This document shows, piece by piece, positions 41,867-50,476 of a DNA stretch of 64,000 nt. This DNA is from Ornithobacterium rhinotracheale (lineage in GTDB: Bacteria; Bacteroidota; Bacteroidia; Flavobacteriales; Weeksellaceae). Under the pieces are notes generated by a model. It worked only from the letters and a program-made list of their open reading frames with translations, did not search any database and was not told the DNA's origin. Location of the stretch: the NCBI RefSeq assembly GCF_004088395.1, contig NZ_CP035107.1:124001-188000 (forward strand). Direction: 5' to 3'. The position numbers and the translations under genes are program-made. Position 1 is the first letter of the stretch; every line of letters begins with the position of its first letter.

Positions 41867-43477
41867 ATGAAAAAATACATTTTCTACATAGCGAGTATTT
41901 TACTTTTTGTGCAGTGTGCACAACGCGGAACGCCGAGCGGAGGTCTCAAAGATATTACTCCGCCCAAGCTGGTGCGTGCGGTGCCAGATACGCTAAGTAC
42001 GAATGTCTCGACTAAATTAAAAGAAATCAATTTGTATTTTGATGAGTTGGTTCAATTAAGAGATTATTCCAAAAACATCATTATTTCGCCACCCGTAGAG
42101 CCTACGCCCACTTTTTTGCCCGCAGGAACGGCTTCGCACAAAGTGCAAGTGAAATTTAATGATACGCTAAGACCCAATACAACTTATACCATTAATTTTG
42201 GAAAATCAATCGTGGATAATAATGAGGGAAATCCGTATTCGTTTTTTACTTATGTTTTTTCTACGGGAAAAACGATTGATTCTTTAACGCTTTCGGGCGA
42301 AGTAAAGGATATGATGAGCAATGAGCCGCTCAAAGATATTGTGGTGGCACTTTACGAAGTGGGCAAAAATTATTCGGATTCGGTAGTGTTTAAGGAAAAA
42401 CCTTACTACATCGCCAAAGTGGATTCTGCCAATCGCTACGAATTTAAGTATTTAAAAGCAGGGAAATTCCGTTTGGTAGCTTTTGAGGATAAAGTCCCGA
42501 ATGTGAAAATCGACCTTAAACAAGAGAAAATGGCCTTTGCCAGTGAAATTATCGATACCCAAACTACACGCGTAGCAGCTACTTTGGCACTTTTTACGCC
42601 AGAGCAAGGCTACCGCTACCAAGATGGAAAACAAGAGGGCTACGGGCGAATTAATTTCTATGTAATGGGCAATCCTGAGAAAATGGAAGTAAAGCCCATT
42701 TCGCACGATTTGGGCGAATTGTTGCAAATTCATAGAGCTTATTCCGATACGCTTCAAATGTACTTTAATCCCGAAAAGGCGAATTTTAAAGACAAACGCA
42801 CGCGTTTGAAGTTTACACTCACGCATGATGCTGTAACGGATTCTATCTCGACGGTGTTGTACGATAATTCGATTAAATACAATTTCAAAGTCTATGGCGG
42901 AACTGATGATATGACACCTGCCAAGAAATTGCAAATCGGTGCCGATTACCCGATTGATACTTTTAATACAAAATTCATTTCGGTTAAAAAAGACAGCGTT
43001 GCTTTAGATTTTACAGTAAAAAAAATAAATTATAGAAAATTACAAATCGATTTCCCGATTCAGTGGGAGAGCAAATACCAAGTGGAATTATTGCCAGGAG
43101 CCATCACCAATTGGTTTGGCAAGGAAAATGATACCGTTGCCATTGATTTCGGAACCAAGCGTGAGCGTGATTATGGAAACTTGGAGTTGATTCTGCAAAA
43201 CAAGCCAGATTCGCCATTTTGGCTAAAATTATTTGACTCGTCCAGCAAGGAGATTTACTCGATTTATACCACCGATTCTAAGTTTGATTTTAAATTTCTT
43301 CCGCCTAAAAAATACCATTTCCAAATTTGGGTAGATGAAAACAAAAATAAACGATACGATACGGGAAATATTTTAGAAAACAGACAACCAGAACCTGTGT
43401 ACATTTATCCAGATCCTATTAATGTAAAAGCCTTTTGGGATGTGAAGGAAACTTGGGTTCTACCTAAAAAAGAATAA
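41867..43477 (+). CDS. lipoprotein with Ig-like (Big_5) domain
   Basis: 536 aa. Lipobox FVQC (Cys17) then AQRGTPSGGLKDITPPKLV, a widely conserved opening of Bacteroidota lipoproteins with a bacterial Ig-like Big_5 domain (about 30-135). The rest is a beta-rich repeat body with CNA-B-like parts and ends in KETWVLPKKE. Likely a surface or outer-membrane-associated structural lipoprotein; exact role unknown. 3 bp after the MBL gene and 4 bp before the haem-binding gene. Confidence 0.82.
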   Translation: MKKYIFYIASILLFVQCAQRGTPSGGLKDITPPKLVRAVPDTLSTNVSTKLKEINLYFDELVQLRDYSKNIIISPPVEPTPTFLPAGTASHKVQVKFNDTLRPNTTYTINFGKSIVDNNEGNPYSFFTYVFSTGKTIDSLTLSGEVKDMMSNEPLKDIVVALYEVGKNYSDSVVFKEKPYYIAKVDSANRYEFKYLKAGKFRLVAFEDKVPNVKIDLKQEKMAFASEIIDTQTTRVAATLALFTPEQGYRYQDGKQEGYGRINFYVMGNPEKMEVKPISHDLGELLQIHRAYSDTLQMYFNPEKANFKDKRTRLKFTLTHDAVTDSISTVLYDNSIKYNFKVYGGTDDMTPAKKLQIGADYPIDTFNTKFISVKKDSVALDFTVKKINYRKLQIDFPIQWESKYQVELLPGAITNWFGKENDTVAIDFGTKRERDYGNLELILQNKPDSPFWLKLFDSSSKEIYSIYTTDSKFDFKFLPPKKYHFQIWVDENKNKRYDTGNILENRQPEPVYIYPDPINVKAFWDVKETWVLPKKE

Positions 43478-43481
43478 AAAA

Positions 43482-43931
43482 ATGAAGAAAATTTTAGTTG
43501 CAATTGTTGTAGTGTTGATCGCTATACAATTAATTCCAGTAGATTTATCAAATCCTACCAGTGTGCCAGAAGATGATTTTTTCTACATCAATGAGGCACC
43601 TGCCGAGGTGCAAAGTTTAGTGCATTCGGCGTGTTATGATTGCCATTCAAACGAGACAGTGTATCCGTGGTATGCGAAAATAGCACCCGTTAATTTTTGG
43701 CTAAAAAATCATATTAACGAAGGGCGCGAGGAGCTGAACTTCAGCAATTGGGCGCGTTATGTAGCTCTCAATAAAGCCAATAAAAAGCTAGATGAATGTG
43801 CCGAGAAAACTCAGAACAAGAAAATGCCGCTAAGCAGCTACACTTGGTTGCACGAAGAGGCAAGACTTACCGATGCGCAGCGAGCTACCTTGGTAAAATA
43901 CTTTTCGGATTTAATGAAAAAACAAAATTGA
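43482..43931 (+). CDS. haem-binding domain protein (c-type)
   Basis: 149 aa. N-terminal membrane anchor/signal (residues 3-18), one CxxCH site (ACYDCHSNETVYPWYAKIAP) and the SNW...LNKANKKL region of the Haem_bd family. Probably a periplasmic monohaem protein. Last gene of the 40616-43931 group; a strong terminator follows. Confidence 0.88.
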   Translation: MKKILVAIVVVLIAIQLIPVDLSNPTSVPEDDFFYINEAPAEVQSLVHSACYDCHSNETVYPWYAKIAPVNFWLKNHINEGREELNFSNWARYVALNKANKKLDECAEKTQNKKMPLSSYTWLHEEARLTDAQRATLVKYFSDLMKKQN

Positions 43932-43962
43932 AAAAAGCCGTTCCATCTGGAACGGCTTTTTT
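43931..43962 (+). terminator. terminator of the haem-binding gene
   Basis: AAAAAAGCCGTTCC, ATCT loop, GGAACGGCTTTTTT; sits between convergent genes and may serve manA too. Confidence 0.9.
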
Positions 43963-43967
43963 TATGA

Positions 43968-44903
43968 CTAAGCTTTTACTTTTAAAACTTTTAAATCTTT
44001 GCCTTTGAGCTCGTATTTGCCGAGAGCTGCAGGAATTAAAATCGTTTCGCCTAGCTGAATACTTGTTTCGCCATCTGGGTAAACAATCGTTCCTTTGCCC
44101 TCCACGCACATCAAAACATCGTAAGAGCCTGCTGTGTCGAGCGAAATGCTATCGGTAATGTTTAAGAAAACAGTTTGGAAAAATTCACTTTCGATGACAG
44201 GGTTTAAGCTATTTTCAGCTTTGCCATAATCAAGTTTAAAATCATCTTTAAAAGTGTAATCCGTTACTTCAATTGATTGCGGAATATGCAATTCACGGTC
44301 GGTGCGTCCCCAGTCATAAATACGATAAGTTACATCAGAAGTTTGCTGAATTTCGGCAACAATAAGCCCGCCACCCAAGGCGTGAATGCTCCCCGCAGGC
44401 ACAAAATAAAATTCCCCTTTTTTAGGCTTATATACTTTTAAATAATCCTTGATGTTCCCCGCCTTGTAAGCCTCAATTAGTTCTTCTTTCGGGTACTCTT
44501 CTTTCCAGCCGAGGTAGATTTCTGCCTTGTCGGTAGCATCTACAATATACCACATTTCGGTTTTTCCGTGGCTGTTTTCCATTTTTTGCGCTAGCTCTTC
44601 GTTCGGGTGCACTTGGATAGAAAGTGGCACATTGGCGTCCAAAAATTTAATCAAAATCGGAAATTCCTTGGCGTCTGCTTTCCCGATGAGCTCTTTGGGA
44701 AATTTCAAGATTAAATCTCTCAAGTTTTCGCCTTGGTATTCGCCATTAGCAACAACAGAAACATTGCCTTGCACATCAGAGATTTCCCAAGACTCGCCTA
44801 AGTTTTTAGAATCAGATTTTTTGTCGAGTGCGCGTTGCATTGCTTCGCCACCCCATACTTTGTCCATCAAAATGGGTTCAAATTTGATCGGATATAATTT
44901 CAT
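43968..44903 (-). CDS. manA: mannose-6-phosphate isomerase, class I
   Basis: 311 aa. Cupin metal site: VPLSIQVHPNEELAQ, GKTEMWYIVD and VPAGSIHALGGGLIV with the conserved EIQQTSDVTYRIYDWGR. Interconverts fructose-6-phosphate and mannose-6-phosphate, feeding GDP-mannose synthesis. Shorter than E. coli ManA but normal for the Bacillus-type class. No operon partner. Confidence 0.93.
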   Translation of the reverse strand: MKLYPIKFEPILMDKVWGGEAMQRALDKKSDSKNLGESWEISDVQGNVSVVANGEYQGENLRDLILKFPKELIGKADAKEFPILIKFLDANVPLSIQVHPNEELAQKMENSHGKTEMWYIVDATDKAEIYLGWKEEYPKEELIEAYKAGNIKDYLKVYKPKKGEFYFVPAGSIHALGGGLIVAEIQQTSDVTYRIYDWGRTDRELHIPQSIEVTDYTFKDDFKLDYGKAENSLNPVIESEFFQTVFLNITDSISLDTAGSYDVLMCVEGKGTIVYPDGETSIQLGETILIPAALGKYELKGKDLKVLKVKA

Positions 44904-45089
44904 AAATGCGTGTTTGAATTTTCTTATTCAAATGTAGGGAGATTTTTTGGCTTAAGATAGAAAATACAGCATATTTTTATCATAATTAAATAGTGGGCGA
45001 GGCATAATTCTTTTAATCAAAGATTTAAAATCGTAAAAAATGATATTTTGGGTATTTTTTTGTTTTAAGACTAAAGATTTAAAACAAAA

Positions 45090-45114
45090 AAAGCGTTGAA
45101 AAAATCAACGCTTT
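45090..45114 (-). terminator. terminator of tRNA-Val copy 1
   Basis: AAAGCGTTGA/TCAACGCTTT stem, T run on the minus strand. Confidence 0.8.
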
Positions 45115-45118
45115 GTGG

Positions 45119-45196
45119 TGGTGGGATTTGAGGGATTCGAACCCCCGACCCCCTGCTTGTAAGGCAGGTGCTCTAAACCAACTGAGCTAAAATCCC
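45119..45196 (-). tRNA. tRNA-Val (TAC), CCA encoded
   Basis: Acceptor GGGATTT/AAATCCC, anticodon loop CTTACAA on a CCTGC/GCAGG stem, T loop TTCGAAT. The DNA continues A-CCA at the 3' end. Confidence 0.95.
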
Positions 45197-45357
45197 AAAG
45201 AATTTAAATTGAAAACAATCTTTGTTCCTCAAATGGATTGCAAATATACATCACTTTTTGATTTCTCCAAATTTTATTAAAGAATTTAATGCTGAAAAAT
45301 CGTAAAAAATGATATTTTGGGTATTTTTTAGGTCAAAGCTAAAGTATAAAAACAAAA

Positions 45358-45382
45358 AAAGCGTTGAAAAAATCAACGCTTT
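45358..45382 (-). terminator. terminator of tRNA-Val copy 2
   Basis: Same stem as the copy at 45090, T run on the minus strand. Confidence 0.8.
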
Positions 45383-45389
45383 GTGGTAG

Positions 45390-45464
45390 TGGGATTTGAG
45401 GGATTCGAACCCCCGACCCCCTGCTTGTAAGGCAGGTGCTCTAAACCAACTGAGCTAAAATCCC
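45390..45464 (-). tRNA. tRNA-Val (TAC), CCA not encoded
   Basis: Sequence identical to the other copy in the body; after the discriminator A the DNA reads CTA where the other copy reads CCA, so CCA must be added by the tRNA nucleotidyltransferase. Confidence 0.95.
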
Positions 45465-45609
45465 GAAGATTTTAAATTGAAAACAGAGTTCGTTTCCCAA
45501 TCGGACTGCAAATATACATCGCTTTTTTAATTCTGCAAAAATTTTGTGTAATTTTTTCTTGAAAAAATAAGCCAGAATTTGTAATGGTTTGATTTTTAAT
45601 GATAAAAAA

Positions 45610-46707
45610 TTACTGAAAAGCTCGTTTAAAATATAGGAAAATCGTAATAATCCCAAACACGATATTTGAAATCCAAGCTGCCAAGAACGGACTTAAATCT
45701 CCCACCGAGGAGAATACTTTGCTCGCTTCGTTCCCAAAAATGTAGATAAACGCAATGGTAATTCCTAGAGCGAGGTTTAGCCCGAGACCTCCACGCTTTT
45801 TGGTTGAGCTAAGTGATAGCGCGAGCAAGGTCAAAATTATGGTAGAAAATGGTAAACTTGTACGCTGATACAACTCGTTGAGATAGACGCTCACACTTGC
45901 CGAGCCTTTGAATTTCTCACGATTGATGAATCGGCTAAGTTCGAAGGAGTTCATGGTTTCTGCCACATAGCCTTCGGGCAATAATTCGTCTGGCGTTACT
46001 TCAAATTTTTGTTTAATCATGTTTCCCGCCACTAGGCTATCGGGCTTGCCTTTGCGCACATATCGCTCATAGTAATTGGTTAAGCTATACGCAGAATCTT
46101 CTTCGTTCCAGATGATGTCATTGGCTCTCATTTGGTAAATAATTTCTAAATTCTTATCAATTTTTTGATATAAAAAGCCGTTTCCGTTTTTAGTTCTTCG
46201 GTTGTAATTATTGATGAATAAATATTCATTAGGCGAAATTTGTGCACTGATGGGGCGTCCTTTGTAATATTCCTGTGCACGGCTACTTCTTTGTAAATAA
46301 GTATAATAGTATTCGTTTTTGTAAATGTTGGCTTTAGGCAAAAAATAGTGATTTACGGCAAAAGATAATCCTCCAATGAGCAGTGCCACAAATAGATACG
46401 GCCTAGTTAAGCGGAAAAAACTCATTCCGCCTGAGGTCATGGCGACAATCTCGGTGTTGTTGGTAATCCTTGAGGTAAAGTAAATCGCAGAAATAAATAC
46501 TCCGATTGGCATGTAGGTGTTTACCATCCATAAAATAAAAAATGGATAAAAGCTTGTGAGGGCTTCCCATACATTAGAGCCGTTGTCTTGGATTTTGTTT
46601 ATCTTTTGGCTTAAATCTACCACCAAAATAATAAGCGATAGGAGTGTTGTGATGAATAAAAAAGTCCCTATGAAATTTTTGATGATATATTTGTCTAAAA
46701 TCTTCAA
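45610..46707 (-). CDS. LptF/LptG-family permease (lipopolysaccharide export)
   Basis: About 365 aa. Begins KILDKYIIKNFIGTFLF with the first membrane helix, a periplasmic jellyroll-like middle (about 100-270) and three more helices (FSTIILTLLALSLSS, LGLNLALGITIAFIYIFG, the C terminus). I choose the TTG at 46707, one base after the tgt stop; an ATG at 46758 would overlap tgt by 50 bp and add a non-family leader. Moves LPS from the inner membrane with LptB. tgt lies directly upstream. Confidence 0.88.
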   Translation of the reverse strand: MKILDKYIIKNFIGTFLFITTLLSLIILVVDLSQKINKIQDNGSNVWEALTSFYPFFILWMVNTYMPIGVFISAIYFTSRITNNTEIVAMTSGGMSFFRLTRPYLFVALLIGGLSFAVNHYFLPKANIYKNEYYYTYLQRSSRAQEYYKGRPISAQISPNEYLFINNYNRRTKNGNGFLYQKIDKNLEIIYQMRANDIIWNEEDSAYSLTNYYERYVRKGKPDSLVAGNMIKQKFEVTPDELLPEGYVAETMNSFELSRFINREKFKGSASVSVYLNELYQRTSLPFSTIILTLLALSLSSTKKRGGLGLNLALGITIAFIYIFGNEASKVFSSVGDLSPFLAAWISNIVFGIITIFLYFKRAFQ

Positions 46708-46708
46708 T

Positions 46709-47839
46709 TTACAAGCGAGTTTTAAGTTGAGGTATAATTGATTTTTTCCAAGTGGCAAAATCTCCTGCCAAGATGTGCTCTCTGGCCACGCGCACCAAAT
46801 CTAGGTAAAAAGCTAAATTGTGTACCGATGCAATTTGTTTTGCCAAATATTCTTTAGCCACAAAAAGGTGTCGCACATAGGCTTTGCTGTAATCCCAATC
46901 TACATAGGCGGAGCCTTTAGGGTCGAGTGGAGAGAAATCGTCTTTCCATTTTGCGTTTTTGATGTTTATTACGCCATCCCAAGTGAAAAGCATTCCGTTT
47001 CGTGCATTTCGGGTAGGCATCACGCAATCGAACATGTCCACGCCGAGCGAAATCCCTTCAATAATGTTCCAAGGGGTTCCCACGCCCATCAAATAGCGAG
47101 GTTTGTCTTTAGGTAAAATGCTGTTTACAAGTTCTGTAGTTTCGTACATGGCTTCTTCTGGTTCTCCCACACTTAGTCCGCCAATGGCGTTCCCGTCGGC
47201 TCCTATGCTGGCGATAAATTCCGCCGATTGTGTTCTTAAATCTCGGTAGGTACTTCCTTGCACAATCGGGAAAAGCGTTTGCTTGTAGCCGTATAACTCT
47301 GGATTTTCAGAAAGCCATTTTTCGCAGCGTTTCAGCCAGCGGTGAGTCATTTCCATAGATTCTTTGGCAGGTGTGTAGTCGCACGGGTATGGCGTACATT
47401 CGTCAAAAGCCATGATGATATCTGCCCCGATGTTTCGCTGAATTTCCATAGAGCGTTCTGGGCTGAAGAAATGATACGAGCCATCGATATGAGATTTGAA
47501 ACGCACACCTTCTTCGGTGATTTTTCTGCGTCCCGCAAGCGAGAATACTTGATATCCACCACTGTCGGTCAAGATAGGGCTGTCCCAATTGATGAATTTA
47601 TGCAATCCGCCCGCTTGGTTTAGAATCTCAGTGCCTGGTCTTAAATATAAATGATAGGTGTTGCCCAAAATAATTTGTGCCTTAATATCCTCTTTCAGTT
47701 CTCGCTGGTGCACTGCTTTCACGCTTGCCACCGTGCCCACGGGCATGAAAATCGGTGTTTGTATTTTGCCGTGATCAGTAGTGATTTCTCCTGCTCTCGC
47801 TGAGCTTGCTATATCTAATTTTTCTATCGTAAACTTCAT
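46709..47839 (-). CDS. tgt: tRNA-guanine transglycosylase lacking the zinc cysteines
   Basis: 376 aa from the ATG at 47839 (MKFTIEKLDIASSARAGEI); an ATG six codons earlier is less typical. Active site ILTDSGGYQVFSLAGRR with D92, the QGSTYRDLR and GGLSVGEPEE substrate loops and FDCVMPTRNARNG nucleophile region. Where most Tgt have C-x-C-x2-C for zinc before the conserved YSRAYLRH, this one reads DPKGSAYVDWDYSKAYVRH: the three Cys are gone, the His remains. Inserts preQ1 or queuine at the wobble base. Confidence 0.95.
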   Translation of the reverse strand: MKFTIEKLDIASSARAGEITTDHGKIQTPIFMPVGTVASVKAVHQRELKEDIKAQIILGNTYHLYLRPGTEILNQAGGLHKFINWDSPILTDSGGYQVFSLAGRRKITEEGVRFKSHIDGSYHFFSPERSMEIQRNIGADIIMAFDECTPYPCDYTPAKESMEMTHRWLKRCEKWLSENPELYGYKQTLFPIVQGSTYRDLRTQSAEFIASIGADGNAIGGLSVGEPEEAMYETTELVNSILPKDKPRYLMGVGTPWNIIEGISLGVDMFDCVMPTRNARNGMLFTWDGVINIKNAKWKDDFSPLDPKGSAYVDWDYSKAYVRHLFVAKEYLAKQIASVHNLAFYLDLVRVAREHILAGDFATWKKSIIPQLKTRL

Positions 47840-47979
47840 ATCTGGGCAAAGATACAATATGTTATTTTATTTTTTTTGATAGTAAAAAGCTAAAATGCTT
47901 AAATTCATACTTTTTTCTTTGTTCATGTCTCGCAGAGCTTAATTAGGTGTCTTAAAAAATTAATTAAAATTTGATTTTT

Positions 47980-48349
47980 TTATAATTTCGGATCGGCCTT
48001 CTTTAATAAAACTAACTTTAAATTGTCGACTAAGCCGTGCATGATACCTCGTGGGTGTTTCCATTCGGTAAAGTGAAGTAGCTGTTTATCCCATGCATTG
48101 GGCATTTCGATTACATTGGGGGCGTTCCAGCCTTCTCCGCCCATGCCTGCTGGGGGGGCTTTTCCCACGGCCACCATGGTGTGGCGAGTGAATGTATTTA
48201 GCACCAAAAACATTAAGCTCTGGTCTTAAATCATCTACGCAAATAAAGAGAATGTTCGGTTTTTTTGGTGCGAAATCGGTGGAGTTGTGCAATTCCACAA
48301 AAGAAGAAAGCAAAAAATTAATACCAGAAATAGTTTTTTATGATTCATC
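47980..48349 (-). pseudogene. remnant of a sulfatase lipoprotein gene
   Basis: From the ATG at 48349 a lipoprotein leader is readable ([11 protein letters not shown]). After a frameshift in an A7/T7 run near 48260 the sulfatase start follows ([20 protein letters not shown] then GAKYIHSP). The catalytic CxPSR region is absent; instead the sequence jumps to [15 protein letters not shown] and [20 protein letters not shown] in a third frame and stops. Deletion plus frameshifts. Confidence 0.7.
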
Positions 48350-48437
48350 TTTAATTGGAGCTTAAATGCCGACCAAAAATAAATAAAAAAGCGGAATTGG
48401 TGAGATTCCGCTGGGTGATTTTTCTAATTCAAATTTT

Positions 48438-49145
48438 TTAAAAATTCTGTTTTACGGCATATTTTTCGTAGAATTTTTTGATGTGTTCCACGGCTTCTTC
48501 TGCCGAGTCTACCAAGCGGAACAATCTTAAATCATTTTCGTTGATTTTTCCTTCTTCAATCAAAACATTTTTAAACCAATCAATCAATCCGCCCCAGTAT
48601 TTTTTACCGACTAAAACGATTGGGAAACTACCAATTTTATCGGTCTGGATAAGTGTCATCGCCTCAAAAAGTTCGTCGAGCGTGCCAAATCCGCCTGGCA
48701 AAACAATGAAGCCTTGTGCATACTTCACAAGCAAAACTTTGCGCACAAAAAAGTAATCAAATTGATGACTTAGTTTGGGGTCTATGTACTTGTTGTTTCC
48801 TGCCTCAAAAGGGAGTTCGATGCCCAGCCCTACTGATTTTCCGCCGCCTTGTTTGGCGCCTTTGTTGGCAGCTTCCATGATGCCTGGGCCACCACCCGTA
48901 ATTACGCCAAAGCCTAGCTTGGTAACGCCATAAGCAATTTCTTCTGCCAATTTATAATATTCGCTCGTAGATGCCGTGCGTGCCGAACCAAAAATGGAGA
49001 CGCAAGGTCCGATTTTGGACATGCTTTCAAATCCGCGTACAAACTCGCTCATGGCTTTTAGCACCATCCAAGAGTCGTTGGTTTTTAGCTCGTTCCAGTC
49101 TTTTTGTTTAAATTTTTCGGATATTCTTTTATCTTCTTCTATCAT
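48438..49145 (-). CDS. LOG-family / TIGR00730 nucleoside monophosphate phosphoribohydrolase
   Basis: 235 aa. Signature GGGPGIMEAANKGAKQGGG (about 85-105) and the PGGFGTLDE motif (about 152-160), which bind and cleave nucleotide ribose-5-phosphate. Usually annotated as cytokinin-activating LOG or lysine-decarboxylase-like; in bacteria it probably acts on AMP-type nucleotides. 4 bp downstream of the exonuclease gene. Confidence 0.9.
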   Translation of the reverse strand: MIEEDKRISEKFKQKDWNELKTNDSWMVLKAMSEFVRGFESMSKIGPCVSIFGSARTASTSEYYKLAEEIAYGVTKLGFGVITGGGPGIMEAANKGAKQGGGKSVGLGIELPFEAGNNKYIDPKLSHQFDYFFVRKVLLVKYAQGFIVLPGGFGTLDELFEAMTLIQTDKIGSFPIVLVGKKYWGGLIDWFKNVLIEEGKINENDLRLFRLVDSAEEAVEHIKKFYEKYAVKQNF

Positions 49146-49149
49146 TTTT

Positions 49150-50463
49150 TTATTTCGGTTTTTCGTTGTTAAGTGGTTTGATTTTTACGCTTTTACTTTG
49201 GTATAAAAAAGTTTTAACCAATGCTTTGTTCATTGCAGTGGAATGCAAGGAAATTCCTAATTTTTCACGAATTTTTTCGTCTTCTAATTGATTGTGAAGA
49301 CTAAAGAATCCGTAGTGATGCAGTTGATTGTTGATAATACTTATAAATGTATTCTCTTGCGGATTTCTGCCTTTGTCTATGATTAAAAAATCCCTGTGCG
49401 GAAAGTCCAAAAATCGCTTTAAATCCTTAATTTTTTTACTTCGTTCCTTGGCGGAATCTTCTGCTGTGAGTTTAAATTTTTGGCTTAAATCATTTAAGGC
49501 ATTAAAGGCTTTTTTGCGTGTCGAAAATAGCAACAGCGGGCTGCGTCTTGTTTTTAATACTGTGCTGATTTCCAGCGATTGCATGCCGCTTGATTTTTCT
49601 TTTTGAATAAATAATCTGTATGAAAAATAATTACTTTTTCGGTTTAGGATTTTTTTGTGCGTTTTTTTTTCCTCGTTGATTTTTAATAAGGCGATTAAAA
49701 AACTGCCCGTTGCCTCGTGCGAAATCCTTGCAACTCTGCACTGGATTTTTTGTTTTTCTTTTAGCGATGAGGCAAAATCTCGGTTTACTTCTGCGGCAAT
49801 GTTTTTTGCCGCTTTTATGTAGAAAATCTCGCCTTTCTGGTTGTGGTAGTAGTAAACGCCTGTATAGGTAGGGAGATTCTCTTGCAAGGTTAAAAGCTTT
49901 TTAGTCAGTTGGGTAGGCGTTTTTTCTTTGCTCGATAGGGTTTGGCTTTCTATGATTTTTTTCTCGGTGTCTTTTTCTCTCAATAATTGAAAAAGTTTTA
50001 GTGTAGCCACGGTGTCGCCCTGCGCTCGGTGGCGATTGGTGAGCGGAATGCCTAGAGATTTACATAATTTGCCCAAAGAATACGATTCTTCGTCGGGAAT
50101 GAGTTGTTTGCTCAGTTCTAGCGTGTCGAGCGTATTGCGTTTAAAATCATAGCCTAGGGATTTAAATTCTTGTTGAAGCATGCGATAATCAAAGTGCACT
50201 CCATGCCCTACGATGATGCAGCCCTCGGTGATTTCTACAATGCGTTTGGCGATTTCGTGAAATTTAGGTGCGCGACGCACCATTTTATTGGTAATTCCTG
50301 TGAGCTCCTGCACATAAGGCTCGATTTCGCGCTGTGGATTTACCATGGATCCAAACTGATCGCTGATTTCCTCGTTGGTAATTTGGTAAATCGCAATGTC
50401 TATGATTTTTTCTTCGCCTCGCTTTCCGTTGGTAGCTTCTATGTCTAAAACAGCATATTTCAC
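49150..50463 (-). CDS. DEDDh exonuclease (DNA polymerase III epsilon-like) with degenerate GIY-YIG domain
   Basis: 437 aa. Exonuclease domain (1-165): D7-x-E9 (VLDIEAT), D92 in HGVHFDYRML and H145...D150 (HRAQGDTVAT). Residues 195-265 follow the GIY-YIG pattern (TGVYYYHNQKGEIFYIKAAK) but the second motif ends IK, not IG, and the usual catalytic Glu of ATGSE is Phe (ATGSFLIALL). The remaining 170 residues are uncharacterised. DNA repair or processing role likely. LOG gene follows 4 bp later. Confidence 0.85.
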   Translation of the reverse strand: MKYAVLDIEATNGKRGEEKIIDIAIYQITNEEISDQFGSMVNPQREIEPYVQELTGITNKMVRRAPKFHEIAKRIVEITEGCIIVGHGVHFDYRMLQQEFKSLGYDFKRNTLDTLELSKQLIPDEESYSLGKLCKSLGIPLTNRHRAQGDTVATLKLFQLLREKDTEKKIIESQTLSSKEKTPTQLTKKLLTLQENLPTYTGVYYYHNQKGEIFYIKAAKNIAAEVNRDFASSLKEKQKIQCRVARISHEATGSFLIALLKINEEKKTHKKILNRKSNYFSYRLFIQKEKSSGMQSLEISTVLKTRRSPLLLFSTRKKAFNALNDLSQKFKLTAEDSAKERSKKIKDLKRFLDFPHRDFLIIDKGRNPQENTFISIINNQLHHYGFFSLHNQLEDEKIREKLGISLHSTAMNKALVKTFLYQSKSVKIKPLNNEKPK

Positions 50464-50476
50464 AAAAATGGAAAAT

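Larger units (their letters stand above)
45027..45470. repeat. tandem duplication carrying tRNA-Val
   Basis: Two units, about 268 bp apart, share AATCGTAAAAAATGATATTT, the AAAGCGTTGA hairpin and the complete tRNA-Val. They differ in the linker and at the tRNA 3' end. Confidence 0.75.
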
